Positions 6,645-17,133 of a stretch of 23,254 bases of DNA are shown here, piece by piece. Location: positions 1 through 23,254 of the forward strand of contig CABQHF010000006.1 in the NCBI GenBank assembly GCA_902463905.1. The letters run 5' to 3'. Position numbers and translations under genes: made by a program. Each line of letters starts with the position of its first letter. Position 1 is the first letter of the stretch. Under the pieces are notes generated by a model, which worked only from the letters and a program-made list of their open reading frames with translations, had not been told where the DNA came from and searched no databases. This DNA comes from an uncultured Faecalibacterium sp. (GTDB taxonomy: Bacteria > Bacillota > Clostridia > Oscillospirales > Ruminococcaceae).

Positions 6645-7796
6645 ATGCTGCAAAATCCTGAATTGCATTATCTGGACAATGCCGCCACCACCATCGTGGC
6701 ACCGGAGGTGGCAGACGTCATCGACAAGGCCATGCGGGAGCACTGGGCCAACCCCTCCAGCCTGTACGGCCCCGGTGCCCGCAGTGAGGAGGCATTGAAT
6801 GCCGCTCGCTCTGCCGTGGCCCGTACCCTGGGCTGCAAGGCAAAGGAATTGTACTTCACCGCCTGCGGTAGCGAGAGCAACAATCTGGCCCTGCTGGGGG
6901 CCGCCCGCACCCGCACCTTTGGCAAGGACATCGTGGTGTCCGGCTTCGAGCACCCCAGCGTCCAGCGCCCGCTGGAAGATCTGGCAAAGCGCGGCTACAA
7001 CGTGACCGTGGTGAAGCCCCGCGCCGACGGCACGCTGGACATCAACGAGATGCTGGAGCATGTGGGCAAAAACACCATCCTGGTGGCCTGCATGATGGTG
7101 AACAACGAGGTGGGTACCCGGAACGATGTGGAGCGTCTGGCGGCCGAGGTCAAGCGCCGCAACAGCCGCACCATCGTGCATGTGGACGCCGTGCAGGCCT
7201 GGATGCGGGTGCCCATCAAGCTGGACAACATCGACACTCTGGCGGTGAGCGGCCATAAGATCCACGCGCCCAAGGGCATCGGTGCGCTGTACCTGTCCGA
7301 CCGGCTGGTGCAGGCATTCCAGCCGCCGTATCTGGGCGGCGAGCAGGAGCGCGGGCTGCGCCCCGGCACCGAGAACCTGCCTTACGCCATGGGCCTTGCC
7401 GCCGCGGCCGCCCGCCTTACCAAAACCATGAAGAGCCGTGACACGGCCATGCGTGCGCTGAACCGGCGCCTGCGGGAGGGGCTGAAAGCCTTCCCGGAAG
7501 TGGTGGTCAACAGCCCCGAGGATGCGGTGCCGGAAGTGCTGAACTTCAGCGAGATGTGCATCAAGAGCGAAACGATGCTGGCCTGGCTGGCCCAGGCGCA
7601 GATCTACGTTTCCTCGGCCAGTGCCTGCGGCCGGGGCCAGCCCAGCCACACGCTGGCGGCTATGGGCCGGGACCCGCTGGCCATCGACACCGCCATCCGG
7701 GTGTCCTTCTGCGCCGACAACACCCCGGAGGATGTGGACGCCTTCCTCAACCGCTTCGAGGACGGCATGAAGCACCTGCAGAGAATCAAAAAATAA
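6645..7796 (+). CDS. Cysteine desulfurase (NifS/IscS class), probably serving ThiI
   Basis: A 383-residue PLP enzyme that removes sulfur from L-cysteine and passes it on as a persulfide. It begins HYLDNAATT, typical of the family. Visible residues: FEHP with H103 (PLP stacking), D181 in HVDAVQ, SGHK with the PLP Lys K205, RPGTEN at 239-244, and the catalytic Cys C328 in SSASACGRG. The in-frame ATG at 6618 has no SD and sits within about 8 nt of the predicted transcription start, so ATG 6645, after GCAGGAA, is preferred. Because thiI follows 18 bp later, the likely role is sulfur donor for 4-thiouridine, like the dedicated NifZ of Bacillus; general Fe-S supply is also possible. Confidence 0.9.
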   Translation: MLQNPELHYLDNAATTIVAPEVADVIDKAMREHWANPSSLYGPGARSEEALNAARSAVARTLGCKAKELYFTACGSESNNLALLGAARTRTFGKDIVVSGFEHPSVQRPLEDLAKRGYNVTVVKPRADGTLDINEMLEHVGKNTILVACMMVNNEVGTRNDVERLAAEVKRRNSRTIVHVDAVQAWMRVPIKLDNIDTLAVSGHKIHAPKGIGALYLSDRLVQAFQPPYLGGEQERGLRPGTENLPYAMGLAAAAARLTKTMKSRDTAMRALNRRLREGLKAFPEVVVNSPEDAVPEVLNFSEMCIKSETMLAWLAQAQIYVSSASACGRGQPSHTLAAMGRDPLAIDTAIRVSFCADNTPEDVDAFLNRFEDGMKHLQRIKK

Positions 7797-7814
7797 TCAG
7801 GAGATACAACATTT

Positions 7815-9014
7815 ATGCATGAGATCATTCTGGGCTATCAGGGCGAAATGTCCCTGAAAGGCCTCAACCGCAACCAGTTCGAGTCGGCCATGATGAAGAT
7901 CCTGCGCTACCGGCTCAAGACCGTGGGCAAGTTCAAGGTGTACTGCACCCAGTCCACCTTCTACATGGAGCCGGAGGAAGAGGACGTGGACATGGACCTG
8001 GCCTTCGACCGGGTGAGCAAGGTGTTCGGTCTGGCGTCCCTCAGCCGCGCCGTGGTCTGCGACAAGGACTTTGACACCATCTGCCAGACCGCCGAGGAGT
8101 ACCTCGGTGCCAGCCTGCATGGCATCCGCACCTTCAAGGTGGAGGCCCGCCGTTCCGACAAGAGCTACCCCATGACCAGCCCGGAGCTGATGCGGGAGCT
8201 GGGCGCCTACCTGCTGGGCAAGCACAACTACCTCAAGGTGGACGTGCACAACCCGCAGTTCAAGGTCATCGTGGAGATCCGCGATTACGGTGCGTATATT
8301 CACGGCCCGAAAGTACCGGGTGAGGGTGGTCTGCCCGTGGGCACCAGCGGCCGCGCCCTGAATATGCTGTCCGGCGGCATCGACAGCCCGGTGGCAGCTT
8401 ACCGCATGGCAAAGCGCGGTCTGGCCCTGGACCACATTCATTTTGCGTCCCCTCCGTATACTTCGGAGCGCGCAAAACTCAAAGTTAAGGCTCTGGCCCA
8501 GCTCACCAGCATCTATACCGGCAGTTCCAACCTGTTTGTGGTGCCCTACACCAAACCGCAGGAATACATCCGGGATAACGCCCCCGATGTGCTGTTCACG
8601 GTGCTCATGCGCCGCAGCATGATGCGCATTGCCAACGTCATCGCAAAGCGGCAGGGCTGCGAAGCACTGGTCACCGGCGAGAGCCTGGCTCAGGTGGCCA
8701 GCCAGACCGTCAAGGCCCTGCAGTGCACCGACGCCGCACAGGACCTGCCCATCCTGCGCCCGCTCATCGGCATGGACAAGACCGAGATCGTGGAGACGGC
8801 CCGCCACATCAATACCTTTGAGACCAGCATCCTGCCTTACGAGGACTGCTGCACCATCTTCACGCCCCCGCACCCGAAGATCCGCCCGGAGCTGGAAGAG
8901 ATCCTGGAAGCCGAAGCCGCCATGCCGGGCCTTGCCGCACTCGAAGCCGAGGCCGCCGAGAACGCCGAGCGCATCCGCATCCGCATCACCGATCAGGTAG
9001 AATTCGAGGGTTGA
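7815..9014 (+). CDS. thiI: tRNA 4-thiouridine synthase ThiI (no rhodanese domain)
   Basis: A 399-residue enzyme that adenylates U8 of tRNA and replaces its oxygen with sulfur. The N-terminal ferredoxin-like and THUMP domains occupy about 1-165, followed by the PP-loop ATPase with SGGIDSP at 186-192. GESLAQVASQT (288-298) and PYEDCCTIFTPPHP (341-354) are ThiI signatures. E. coli ThiI is longer because of a C-terminal rhodanese domain; that domain is absent here, as in Bacillus, which fits sulfur being delivered directly by the adjacent cysteine desulfurase. An AGGAG SD lies at about 7799-7803. The next gene starts within 10 bp, so the operon continues. Confidence 0.95.
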   Translation: MHEIILGYQGEMSLKGLNRNQFESAMMKILRYRLKTVGKFKVYCTQSTFYMEPEEEDVDMDLAFDRVSKVFGLASLSRAVVCDKDFDTICQTAEEYLGASLHGIRTFKVEARRSDKSYPMTSPELMRELGAYLLGKHNYLKVDVHNPQFKVIVEIRDYGAYIHGPKVPGEGGLPVGTSGRALNMLSGGIDSPVAAYRMAKRGLALDHIHFASPPYTSERAKLKVKALAQLTSIYTGSSNLFVVPYTKPQEYIRDNAPDVLFTVLMRRSMMRIANVIAKRQGCEALVTGESLAQVASQTVKALQCTDAAQDLPILRPLIGMDKTEIVETARHINTFETSILPYEDCCTIFTPPHPKIRPELEEILEAEAAMPGLAALEAEAAENAERIRIRITDQVEFEG

Positions 9015-9021
9015 TTTGTCC

Positions 9022-10341
9022 ATGACTGCAGAGATCATCAGTGTCGGCACCGAGCTGCTGCTCGGCAACATTCTCAACACCAATGCCCAGTACCTCAGCC
9101 GGGAGCTGGCCGCGCTGGGCATCACGGTCCAGCGGGAGAGCACCATCGGTGACAACCACAGCCGCCTGGCGGATTTTGTCAACGAGGCCAAGCAGCGCTG
9201 CGACCTGCTGGTGTTCACCGGCGGGCTGGGGCCCACGGCGGACGACCTGACCAAGGAGACCGTGGCCTCCTGCTACGGCGACACCCTGGCCTTTGACGCG
9301 GAAGAGTGGGACAAGATCGTGGCCTACTTTACCCGCACCGGCCGCACGGTCACCCCCAACAACCGCAAGCAGGCCATGGTGCCGGTAAAGGGCCATAAGG
9401 TGGTGAACCGCCATGGCACCGCGCCGGGTGACTGGTTTGAGCAGGACGGCCGCTGCGCCGTGCTGATGCCCGGTGTGCCCCACGAGATGAAGGCCATGTG
9501 GCAGGAGGAAGTGCGCCCGCTGCTGCTGGCGCGGCAGAACTGTGCCCTGCACAGTCTGACGCTGCGGGTGCTGGGCGGCGAGAGCAACCTGGAATATCAG
9601 GTGCGGGATCTGCTGGAAAATGCAAACCCCACCGCCGCCATCTACTGCAAGACCGGCGAATGCGAGATCCGCATCACCGCCCGGGCCAAAACCGACACGG
9701 AAGCCGAAACAATGTGCCGCGCCTATGCCAAAAAGTTCTATGATCTGCTGGGCGATGCGGTGTATGATGAGGATGTGGCCGGGCTGGAAGAAACGGTGGT
9801 GCACACCCTGCAGCGCAAGGGGCTGACCCTTGCCACAGCAGAGAGCTGCACGGGCGGCATGATCGCCCAGCGCATCACCAACGTGTCCGGTGCAAGTGAA
9901 GTGTTCGGCTACGGCTTCGTGACCTACTGGGAGCAGGCTAAGGCAAAGCTGGTGGGGGTGGACCCTGCCGTGATCGAGCAGTACAACGTGGTATCTGCTC
10001 CGGTGGCGGCACAGATGGCGCTGGGCGCGGCGCAGGCTGCCGGGGCCGACATCGGCATCAGTGTCACCGGTGTGGCCGGGCCGACCGGCGGCGATGCCGT
10101 GCGGCCGGTGGGCACCGTGTATCTGGGTGCGGCCCGCGGTGATACCGTGTATGTGGAAAAGCTGTTCGTTTCCCGGCCGGACCGGGCGCTCATCCGTGCC
10201 CGCGCTGCGCAGGAAGCACTGGTGCTGGCCCTGCGGCTGGCGCAGGACAAGGTGCCTGCCGCCACAAAGCCGCTGGCCGCCGCCGACTGCTGCGATGCAG
10301 CCGCGCTGGACGCCCTGAACGCCGCCTTTCTTGCAGAATAA
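9022..10341 (+). CDS. cinA: CinA family nicotinamide mononucleotide deamidase-related protein
   Basis: A 439-residue two-domain CinA. The N-terminal MoCF-like domain (COG1058, about 1-170) starts MTAEIISVGTELLLGNILNT and has FTGGLGPTADD (65-75); in homologues it hydrolyses ADP-ribose. The C-terminal domain (about 255-410) is the PncC-type NMN amidohydrolase with TAESCTGG (272-279, nucleophile S275), VSGASEVF and VTGVAGPTGG. Together they take part in pyridine nucleotide recycling. An in-frame TTG at 9016 could be used with the GAGGG at 9006-9010, but the ATG at 9022 matches family N-termini better. It lies in the desulfurase-thiI operon, seven bases after thiI. Confidence 0.93.
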   Translation: MTAEIISVGTELLLGNILNTNAQYLSRELAALGITVQRESTIGDNHSRLADFVNEAKQRCDLLVFTGGLGPTADDLTKETVASCYGDTLAFDAEEWDKIVAYFTRTGRTVTPNNRKQAMVPVKGHKVVNRHGTAPGDWFEQDGRCAVLMPGVPHEMKAMWQEEVRPLLLARQNCALHSLTLRVLGGESNLEYQVRDLLENANPTAAIYCKTGECEIRITARAKTDTEAETMCRAYAKKFYDLLGDAVYDEDVAGLEETVVHTLQRKGLTLATAESCTGGMIAQRITNVSGASEVFGYGFVTYWEQAKAKLVGVDPAVIEQYNVVSAPVAAQMALGAAQAAGADIGISVTGVAGPTGGDAVRPVGTVYLGAARGDTVYVEKLFVSRPDRALIRARAAQEALVLALRLAQDKVPAATKPLAAADCCDAAALDALNAAFLAE

Positions 10342-10361
10342 TACGGTCCCCTGCGGACCGC

Positions 10362-10369
10362 GGGGGTGA
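10362..10369 (+). promoter_or_regulatory. SD sequence that decides a TTG start
   Basis: GGGGGTGA differs from the ideal GGAGGTGA at one position and lies 5 nt before TTG 10375. The alternative in-frame GTG (10366) falls inside this SD and has none of its own. Confidence 0.55.
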
Positions 10370-10374
10370 AGAAC

Positions 10375-11289
10375 TTGAGCTGTGAACAAAACGAACCGGT
10401 CCGCTGTGTGCTCCGGCTGTTCGGGGCATCGGCGCTGGGGGTGCAGCAGGCGGCGTCTGCTTTCCCGTCGGAGTGGTGTGTGACCGCCCAATGCCGCAGC
10501 CGCGGCGCGGAAACGCTGATCGCACTGCGGAGCGAAAATGCCGCCGGGCTGGACAAGGCCCGCCGCAGTCTGCACGGCTGCTTTGCGGCTGACTTGTACG
10601 GAGAAGGGGACACGGACCTTGCCGCCGCCGTGGTGCAGGCGCTGGAACACCGCCGTCGGCTGCTGGTGTGCGCGGATGCTGCCGCCGGGGCCCTGATGGA
10701 AGCCCGGCTGGAAGCCGTGCCCGGGGCCGAAAAGGTGTTCGACTTTGGCACCCAGAGCTATGCCGACCCCAAGGTGGGGGCACAGATCGCCCGCCGGGCT
10801 GCCCGCAGGCAGGACGCTGCCGCCGCATTGGCCCGGGTACAGGCGGCACAGCACCTTGTGGGGGCAGAGCTGTCCGCTGGGTGCTGGGAGCAGGACGGGA
10901 AATTTCTGCTGCTGCTGGGCACCCGCAAGGGCTGCTGGCTGCGCACCGTGTACCGGGAGGATGGGCCGGGCCTTTGGCTGCTGGACATGATCCGCCGGGC
11001 AGCCTGCGGTCTGCCGCAGGTCCCCGGCACGAGCTGGCAGCACTACCGCGACCCGGTGCCGGAAGCTGTGTCTGCCCCGCCTGCAGCGCAGGCGGAGGCC
11101 CGCCCGGCTCCGCCCAAAAAGAAGCGCCGCTGGCTGCGCCGGGTGCTGTTGCTGCTGGTGACGCTGGCCCTGGCCGCGCTGGCGGCGGGTTGGTGGTTCA
11201 CCGGCGGTGACCTGACCGCCCTGCCGCAGCTGCTGCGGGAGACCCTGCACGCCGACCGTCTGCCGCACTCCGGCGCAAAACTGATCTGA
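10375..11289 (+). CDS. CinA C-terminal-like pseudoenzyme with a membrane anchor (hypothetical)
   Basis: A 304-residue protein with no family I recognise at first sight. By eye it aligns with the second half of the CinA encoded just upstream: residues 82-133 match CinA 256-307 at about 15 of 52 positions without gaps, including the V.GA..VF..G...Y pattern (115-129). The preceding segment resembles the CinA linker domain, and 147-192 follow the end of the amidohydrolase domain. The catalytic ESCTGG becomes DAAAGA (101-106), so Ser is lost. A Lys/Arg stretch (248-256) and one membrane helix (about 257-275) close the protein, with a 29-residue tail. Predicted topology is N-terminus inside. The TTG start is favoured by the SD at 10362-10369; GTG 10366 is the alternative. 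A role is unknown; a regulatory or scaffold duplicate is possible. Confidence 0.7.
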   Translation: MSCEQNEPVRCVLRLFGASALGVQQAASAFPSEWCVTAQCRSRGAETLIALRSENAAGLDKARRSLHGCFAADLYGEGDTDLAAAVVQALEHRRRLLVCADAAAGALMEARLEAVPGAEKVFDFGTQSYADPKVGAQIARRAARRQDAAAALARVQAAQHLVGAELSAGCWEQDGKFLLLLGTRKGCWLRTVYREDGPGLWLLDMIRRAACGLPQVPGTSWQHYRDPVPEAVSAPPAAQAEARPAPPKKKRRWLRRVLLLLVTLALAALAAGWWFTGGDLTALPQLLRETLHADRLPHSGAKLI

Positions 11290-11298
11290 AACGAGCAA

Positions 11299-11336
11299 GA
11301 CCCCGGAGGGCAGATGCCTTCCGGGGTCCTGTTGTT
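11299..11336. terminator. Terminator at the end of the desulfurase-thiI-cinA operon
   Basis: A 12-bp stem (11299-11310 with 11317-11328, one wobble) with a 6-nt loop is followed by CTGTTGTT on the plus strand. The T-tract is imperfect. On the minus strand it follows the M20 gene and may serve both convergent transcripts. Confidence 0.65.
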
Positions 11337-11347
11337 GCAGAGAAAAA

Positions 11348-12568
11348 TTATTCCTTATGGTCTGCCAGCCAGCGCAGGGCCATATAGGTGTAGGCGGCAG
11401 AGCCCTCGTACAGGACGCTGTCGTCAAAGCGCACCTTGGGGTGGTGCTGGCCGTAGAGATAGCCCTCCTTGGCGTTGCCGGCGGAGAGGAACATGCTCAC
11501 GGTGGGCACTTCGTGGCTCACAAAGGCGAAGTCCTCGCTGCCGCCGCCGGGTTTGCCGCCGGTGAGGGAGGTCATGTCCATGGCACCCTTGCCCAGCAGC
11601 TCGGTCATATAGGTCAGAGCGTTCTGAGCCAGGGGCTTGTCCACCACCATGCAGGGGCAGTAATCGCTGAAGGTGACCTCAGCGGTGCAGCGGTAGGCCG
11701 TGGCCACACCCTGCGCAATTTCGGTCATGCGCTGATGGATCTGGGCGCTGACCTTCTGTTCCGGGTCGATGGTGCGGATGGTGCCCCACATATCGGCACT
11801 GTCCGGGATGACGTTGGACGCCTTGCCGGCCTCAAACCGGCCGGTGGTGAACACGCCGAACCCGGCGGGGTCCAGCTCGCGGCTGTTGATCTCCTGCAGG
11901 GCAATGTGGATGTGGGCCGCTGCGGTGATGGGGTCGATGCAGGCGTTGGGCATGGAGCCGTGGCCGCCCTTGCCGTGCACAACGATGTGGTACTGCTCGC
12001 AGCTGGCCATGGTGATGCCGCCGCCCGGCACCAGCACCATACCGGCGGGCAGGGGCATCCCGGCCAGCACATGGAACATGACCGCAGCGTCCACCTTGGG
12101 GGCCTCCAGCAGGCCGTTTTTCAGCATGTCCAGCGAGCCCTGAAAGATCTCCTCGGCGGGCTGGAACTCCAGCTTGACGGTGCCCTCGATCTCGTCCTCA
12201 TGCTCCTTGAGCAGCTTGGCGGCACCCAGCATCATGGCGGTGTGCATATCATGGCCACAGCCGTGCATCTTGCCGGGCACCTCGGAGGCAAACGCCTCGC
12301 CGGACTCCTCCTGCAGGGGCAGAGCGTCCATGTCGCCGCGCAGCAGGATCACCTTGCCGGGCTTTTTGCCGCCCGCCAGCGCAAGCACGCCGCACTTGCC
12401 GCAGTCCTGCGGGGCATAGCCCATTTCGGTCAGGGCTTTCTGGACCAGTGCCTTGGTCTGGGGAAGGTCGAACCCGACTTCCGGGTGACGGTGCAGGGTG
12501 CGCCGCCATTCCTGCAGCTGGGGTTCCAGCTGCTTTGCAGCTTCCAACAGCTTTTCCGGTGTGATCAT
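11348..12568 (-). CDS. M20 family metallo-amidohydrolase
   Basis: A 406-residue M20D-type amidohydrolase of the IAA-amino acid hydrolase/hippuricase group, which cleaves N-acyl amino acids or similar amides using two divalent metals. Features: LHRHPE (25-30), RGDMDALP (77-84), MHGCGHDMH (101-109) with the metal-binding C104 and H106, EFQPAEE (134-140) with the catalytic and metal Glu pair, FHV with H166, and GHGSMP of the lid domain. The C-terminal H in YGQHHPK completes the site. There is no signal peptide, so it is cytoplasmic. The ATG follows GGGAG at about 12579-12583. It lies behind secA but is separated by a terminator and may have its own weak promoter. The substrate cannot be named from the sequence. 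Confidence 0.92.
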   Translation of the reverse strand: MITPEKLLEAAKQLEPQLQEWRRTLHRHPEVGFDLPQTKALVQKALTEMGYAPQDCGKCGVLALAGGKKPGKVILLRGDMDALPLQEESGEAFASEVPGKMHGCGHDMHTAMMLGAAKLLKEHEDEIEGTVKLEFQPAEEIFQGSLDMLKNGLLEAPKVDAAVMFHVLAGMPLPAGMVLVPGGGITMASCEQYHIVVHGKGGHGSMPNACIDPITAAAHIHIALQEINSRELDPAGFGVFTTGRFEAGKASNVIPDSADMWGTIRTIDPEQKVSAQIHQRMTEIAQGVATAYRCTAEVTFSDYCPCMVVDKPLAQNALTYMTELLGKGAMDMTSLTGGKPGGGSEDFAFVSHEVPTVSMFLSAGNAKEGYLYGQHHPKVRFDDSVLYEGSAAYTYMALRWLADHKE

Positions 12569-12587
12569 TCCAAATCAGCTCCCTTTC

Positions 12588-12596
12588 ATTTTATCA
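12588..12596 (-). promoter_or_regulatory. Possible extended -10 promoter of the M20 gene
   Basis: On the minus strand TTGATAAAAT contains an extended -10 (TGA-TAAAAT, -10 at complement of 12588-12593) but no good -35. It overlaps the end of the secA terminator and would give a leader of only about 13 nt. Confidence 0.35.
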
Positions 12597-12641
12597 AAAG
12601 TCTCCCAGACCCCTGCCAAAGACAGGAGCCGGGAGGCTTTT
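12597..12641 (-). terminator. Terminator after secA
   Basis: Minus-strand stem GAAAAGCCTCCC-like arm (12631-12641) pairs with 12597-12607 apart from one wobble, with a smaller inner hairpin (CCTG/CAGG), and ends in a TTTT. It starts 5 bases after the secA stop. Confidence 0.65.
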
Positions 12642-12645
12642 CAGC

Positions 12646-15492
<2,847 letters not shown>

Positions 15493-15559
15493 TCGTTACA
15501 CCTCATACAATAGAATCAGGACGCGCGTGCGTCCGGAAAGGCACATCAATACAATCTAT

Positions 15560-15588
15560 ATGATACACCAAAGCAGCAGGGGCGTCAA
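15560..15588 (-). promoter_or_regulatory. Promoter of secA
   Basis: Minus-strand TTGACG (complement of 15583-15588) and TATCAT (complement of 15560-15565) are exactly 17 bp apart. The leader is about 60 nt and contains a GC-rich palindrome (15519-15534). Confidence 0.75.
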
Positions 15589-15657
15589 ATCTGCAAGGCT
15601 AGTTTAGCCGCTTTTTGCATGAACTTTCTGTAAAAAGATGCTGCCGGGGCGTTCATA

Positions 15658-15698
15658 AACGCAAAAACCACCCGTGATGCAGCCATCACAGGTGGTCG
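15658..15698 (-). terminator. Terminator after the queT-HAD operon
   Basis: Minus-strand ACCACCTGTGATG (complement of 15684-15696) pairs with CATCACGGGTGGT (complement of 15667-15679), one wobble, GCTG loop, followed by TTTTTGCG. It lies just downstream of the HAD stop codon. Confidence 0.9.
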
Positions 15699-15706
15699 GT
15701 TTTGCA

Positions 15707-16357
15707 TTATAAGCTCTCCAGCAGATCCGGCAGCAGGGCCAGGTCGTCGATGACATGGGGGCAGGCAGCTTCCAGCAGCGCGCGGGACTGGTGCCCGCCG
15801 GTGTACAGCACACACTTGGCGCCAATGGCGGCGGCCACTTCGGCATCATGCTGGGTGTCGCCGATCATCACGCAGTGGGCCGGGTCGATGCCGGTGCGGC
15901 GCAGATAGTCGGTGCCAAGCTGCACCTTGCTTACGCCGTAGATGTCTGCAAGGCCGAGCAACTCGGTAAAAAAGCCCTGCAGACCCCGCGCGGCCACCTG
16001 CTCGATCAGGTAGTCCCGGCGGGAGGCGGAGAGCACCGCCTGCTTTCGGCCGCGGCGGGCCAGCTCGGTGAGGGTGTCCACGGCGTGGGCCATCACCGGG
16101 CAGCTGTCCACCCCGGCGTTGTAATGTGTCATAAAGTGTTCTGCCAGCATGGGGTAGGGGTGCCGGTCAAAGTCGAAACCGGCCAGGCGGTAGTAGTCCT
16201 CAATGGGGAACCGGAACAGCTCCCGGTACTGGGCGAGGTCGTACCGCTGCGGGTAGCCGTGGCTCTCCAGCATCCAGTTCAGGCATCCGTGGGTAAAATC
16301 CACATCGTCCATCAGGGTGCCGTTCCAATCCCAGAAAATCATACCATTCGGGTGCAT
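15707..16357 (-). CDS. HAD family hydrolase (phosphoglycolate phosphatase-like) with variant motif I
   Basis: A 216-residue class-I HAD protein with a helical cap (about 17-90). Motif I is WDWNGTL (9-15) with nucleophile D10, motif II is LSAS (109-112), a motif III Lys lies near 144, and motif IV is IGDTQHDAE (165-173). The second Asp of the usual DxDGT is Asn12, so the normal acid/base is missing; DWNGTL-type HADs are nevertheless common. The ATG at 16357 follows a GGAGG SD. It is the second gene of the queT transcription unit, 42 bp after queT, and so would fall under the same preQ1 riboswitch. Its substrate is unknown; a role in queuosine or deazapurine metabolism is only suggested by position. 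Confidence 0.85.
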   Translation of the reverse strand: MHPNGMIFWDWNGTLMDDVDFTHGCLNWMLESHGYPQRYDLAQYRELFRFPIEDYYRLAGFDFDRHPYPMLAEHFMTHYNAGVDSCPVMAHAVDTLTELARRGRKQAVLSASRRDYLIEQVAARGLQGFFTELLGLADIYGVSKVQLGTDYLRRTGIDPAHCVMIGDTQHDAEVAAAIGAKCVLYTGGHQSRALLEAACPHVIDDLALLPDLLESL

Positions 16358-16399
16358 GAGAACCTCCAGTCGGGCCGTCCGCGATGTGCCACATTTGCG

Positions 16400-16924
16400 T
16401 TATGCTTCAAAAATCGTTTTCATGGCCTTGCTGCTCTCGATGAGCCGGACCAGCAGCACGCCCAGAACGGTGCAGCTGATCAGTTCGCCGATGCCAACGG
16501 AGATGCCGTTGGTGATGCAGGCCAGCCAGATCGGGGCGCTGGAAGAGGGGTCCGGGAACATGACGGCGATCTCGATGCCGATGATCACGGCGTTGAACAG
16601 CACCGGGGGCAGGCTGGCAGCCAGGGCCAGGCCCTTGAAGCGGATGTTCCGCAGCCGGTAGGTGACCAGGCAGGCCAGCAGGGTGGCCAGAGTGCCAAAG
16701 ATCACGTCCACGATGGTGGAGCCCAGCAGGTTTGCCAAAAAGCAGCCCAGCACCACACCCAGGATGTACTCGGTGCCAAACACCGGCAGCAGGCACAGAG
16801 CCTCGGCCACACGGACCTGCACAGCCCCGTAGGAAAGGGGCTGCAGTGCCAGGCACAGCACCACATAGATGGCAGCCACCACGCCGCAGCGTGCCAGTTT
16901 ACGGACGGAAGAATTCTGATTCAT
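16400..16924 (-). CDS. queT: QueT family queuosine-precursor transporter (ECF S component)
   Basis: A 174-residue, very hydrophobic protein with about five to six membrane helices (about 10-30, 42-66, 70-90, 98-123, 132-165). It matches QueT, the substrate-binding S component of an energy-coupling-factor importer for queuosine precursors such as preQ0/preQ1. LARCGVVAAIYVVL and the YGAVQVRVAEALCLLPVFG segment are family-typical. The partner EcfA/EcfT genes are not in the window and are usually encoded elsewhere. ATG 16924 was chosen because a GGAG SD (complement of 16932-16935) is 7 nt upstream and the preceding sequence is a preQ1-III riboswitch; the longer open frame runs through that RNA and is not coding. 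It is cotranscribed with a HAD hydrolase. Confidence 0.93.
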   Translation of the reverse strand: MNQNSSVRKLARCGVVAAIYVVLCLALQPLSYGAVQVRVAEALCLLPVFGTEYILGVVLGCFLANLLGSTIVDVIFGTLATLLACLVTYRLRNIRFKGLALAASLPPVLFNAVIIGIEIAVMFPDPSSSAPIWLACITNGISVGIGELISCTVLGVLLVRLIESSKAMKTIFEA

Positions 16925-16931
16925 GATAATA

Positions 16932-17032
16932 CTCCAGCGGTTTGATTTTGACCGCACAGGGCCGCCAGCCCCTGTGGGTTTGGCCCGGCGCGGTTCGAGA
17001 CGCACCGGGGAGCCTAAAATCCTAAGTTGCTC
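16932..17032 (-). promoter_or_regulatory. PreQ1-III riboswitch upstream of queT
   Basis: Read on the minus strand from GAGCAACTTAGGATTTTAGG to ACCGCTGGAG, this 101-nt segment matches the preQ1-III class described from Faecalibacterium almost base for base, with stem changes that keep pairing. Helices: CCGGTGCG with CGCGCCGG, and CACAGGG with CCCTGTG. The last element, GCGGTC...ACCGC, leads straight into the GGAG SD of queT, so control is probably at translation: preQ1 binding favours a structure that hides the SD. Confidence 0.93.
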
Positions 17033-17066
17033 TAAAGGAGCTGCGCAAAAAAGCACAGCAAAGGGG

Positions 17067-17095
17067 AGTATAGCATAAATTTGCACGGAATGCAA
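17067..17095 (-). promoter_or_regulatory. Promoter of the queT operon
   Basis: Minus-strand TTGCAT (complement of 17090-17095) and TATACT (complement of 17067-17072) are 17 bp apart with an extended -10 TGC. The -35 begins directly after the T-tract of the degV terminator. Confidence 0.75.
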
Positions 17096-17127
17096 CAAAA
17101 AATGCCATTGCATCATGCAATGGCATT
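17096..17127 (-). terminator. Terminator after degV
   Basis: A perfect 12-bp stem (17116-17127 with 17101-17112, 3-nt loop) is followed on the minus strand by TTTTTG. It ends the pyridoxamine kinase-trmL-degV transcript. Confidence 0.88.
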
Positions 17128-17133
17128 GAAATG

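Noticed and set aside
8986..11427. 813-codon open frame opposite cinA and its neighbour
   Set aside because: Antisense shadow across two genes and an intergenic terminator; composition typical of a shadow frame.
16925..17116. In-frame N-terminal extension of QueT
   Set aside because: This stretch is the preQ1-III riboswitch and promoter; translation of it is not plausible.
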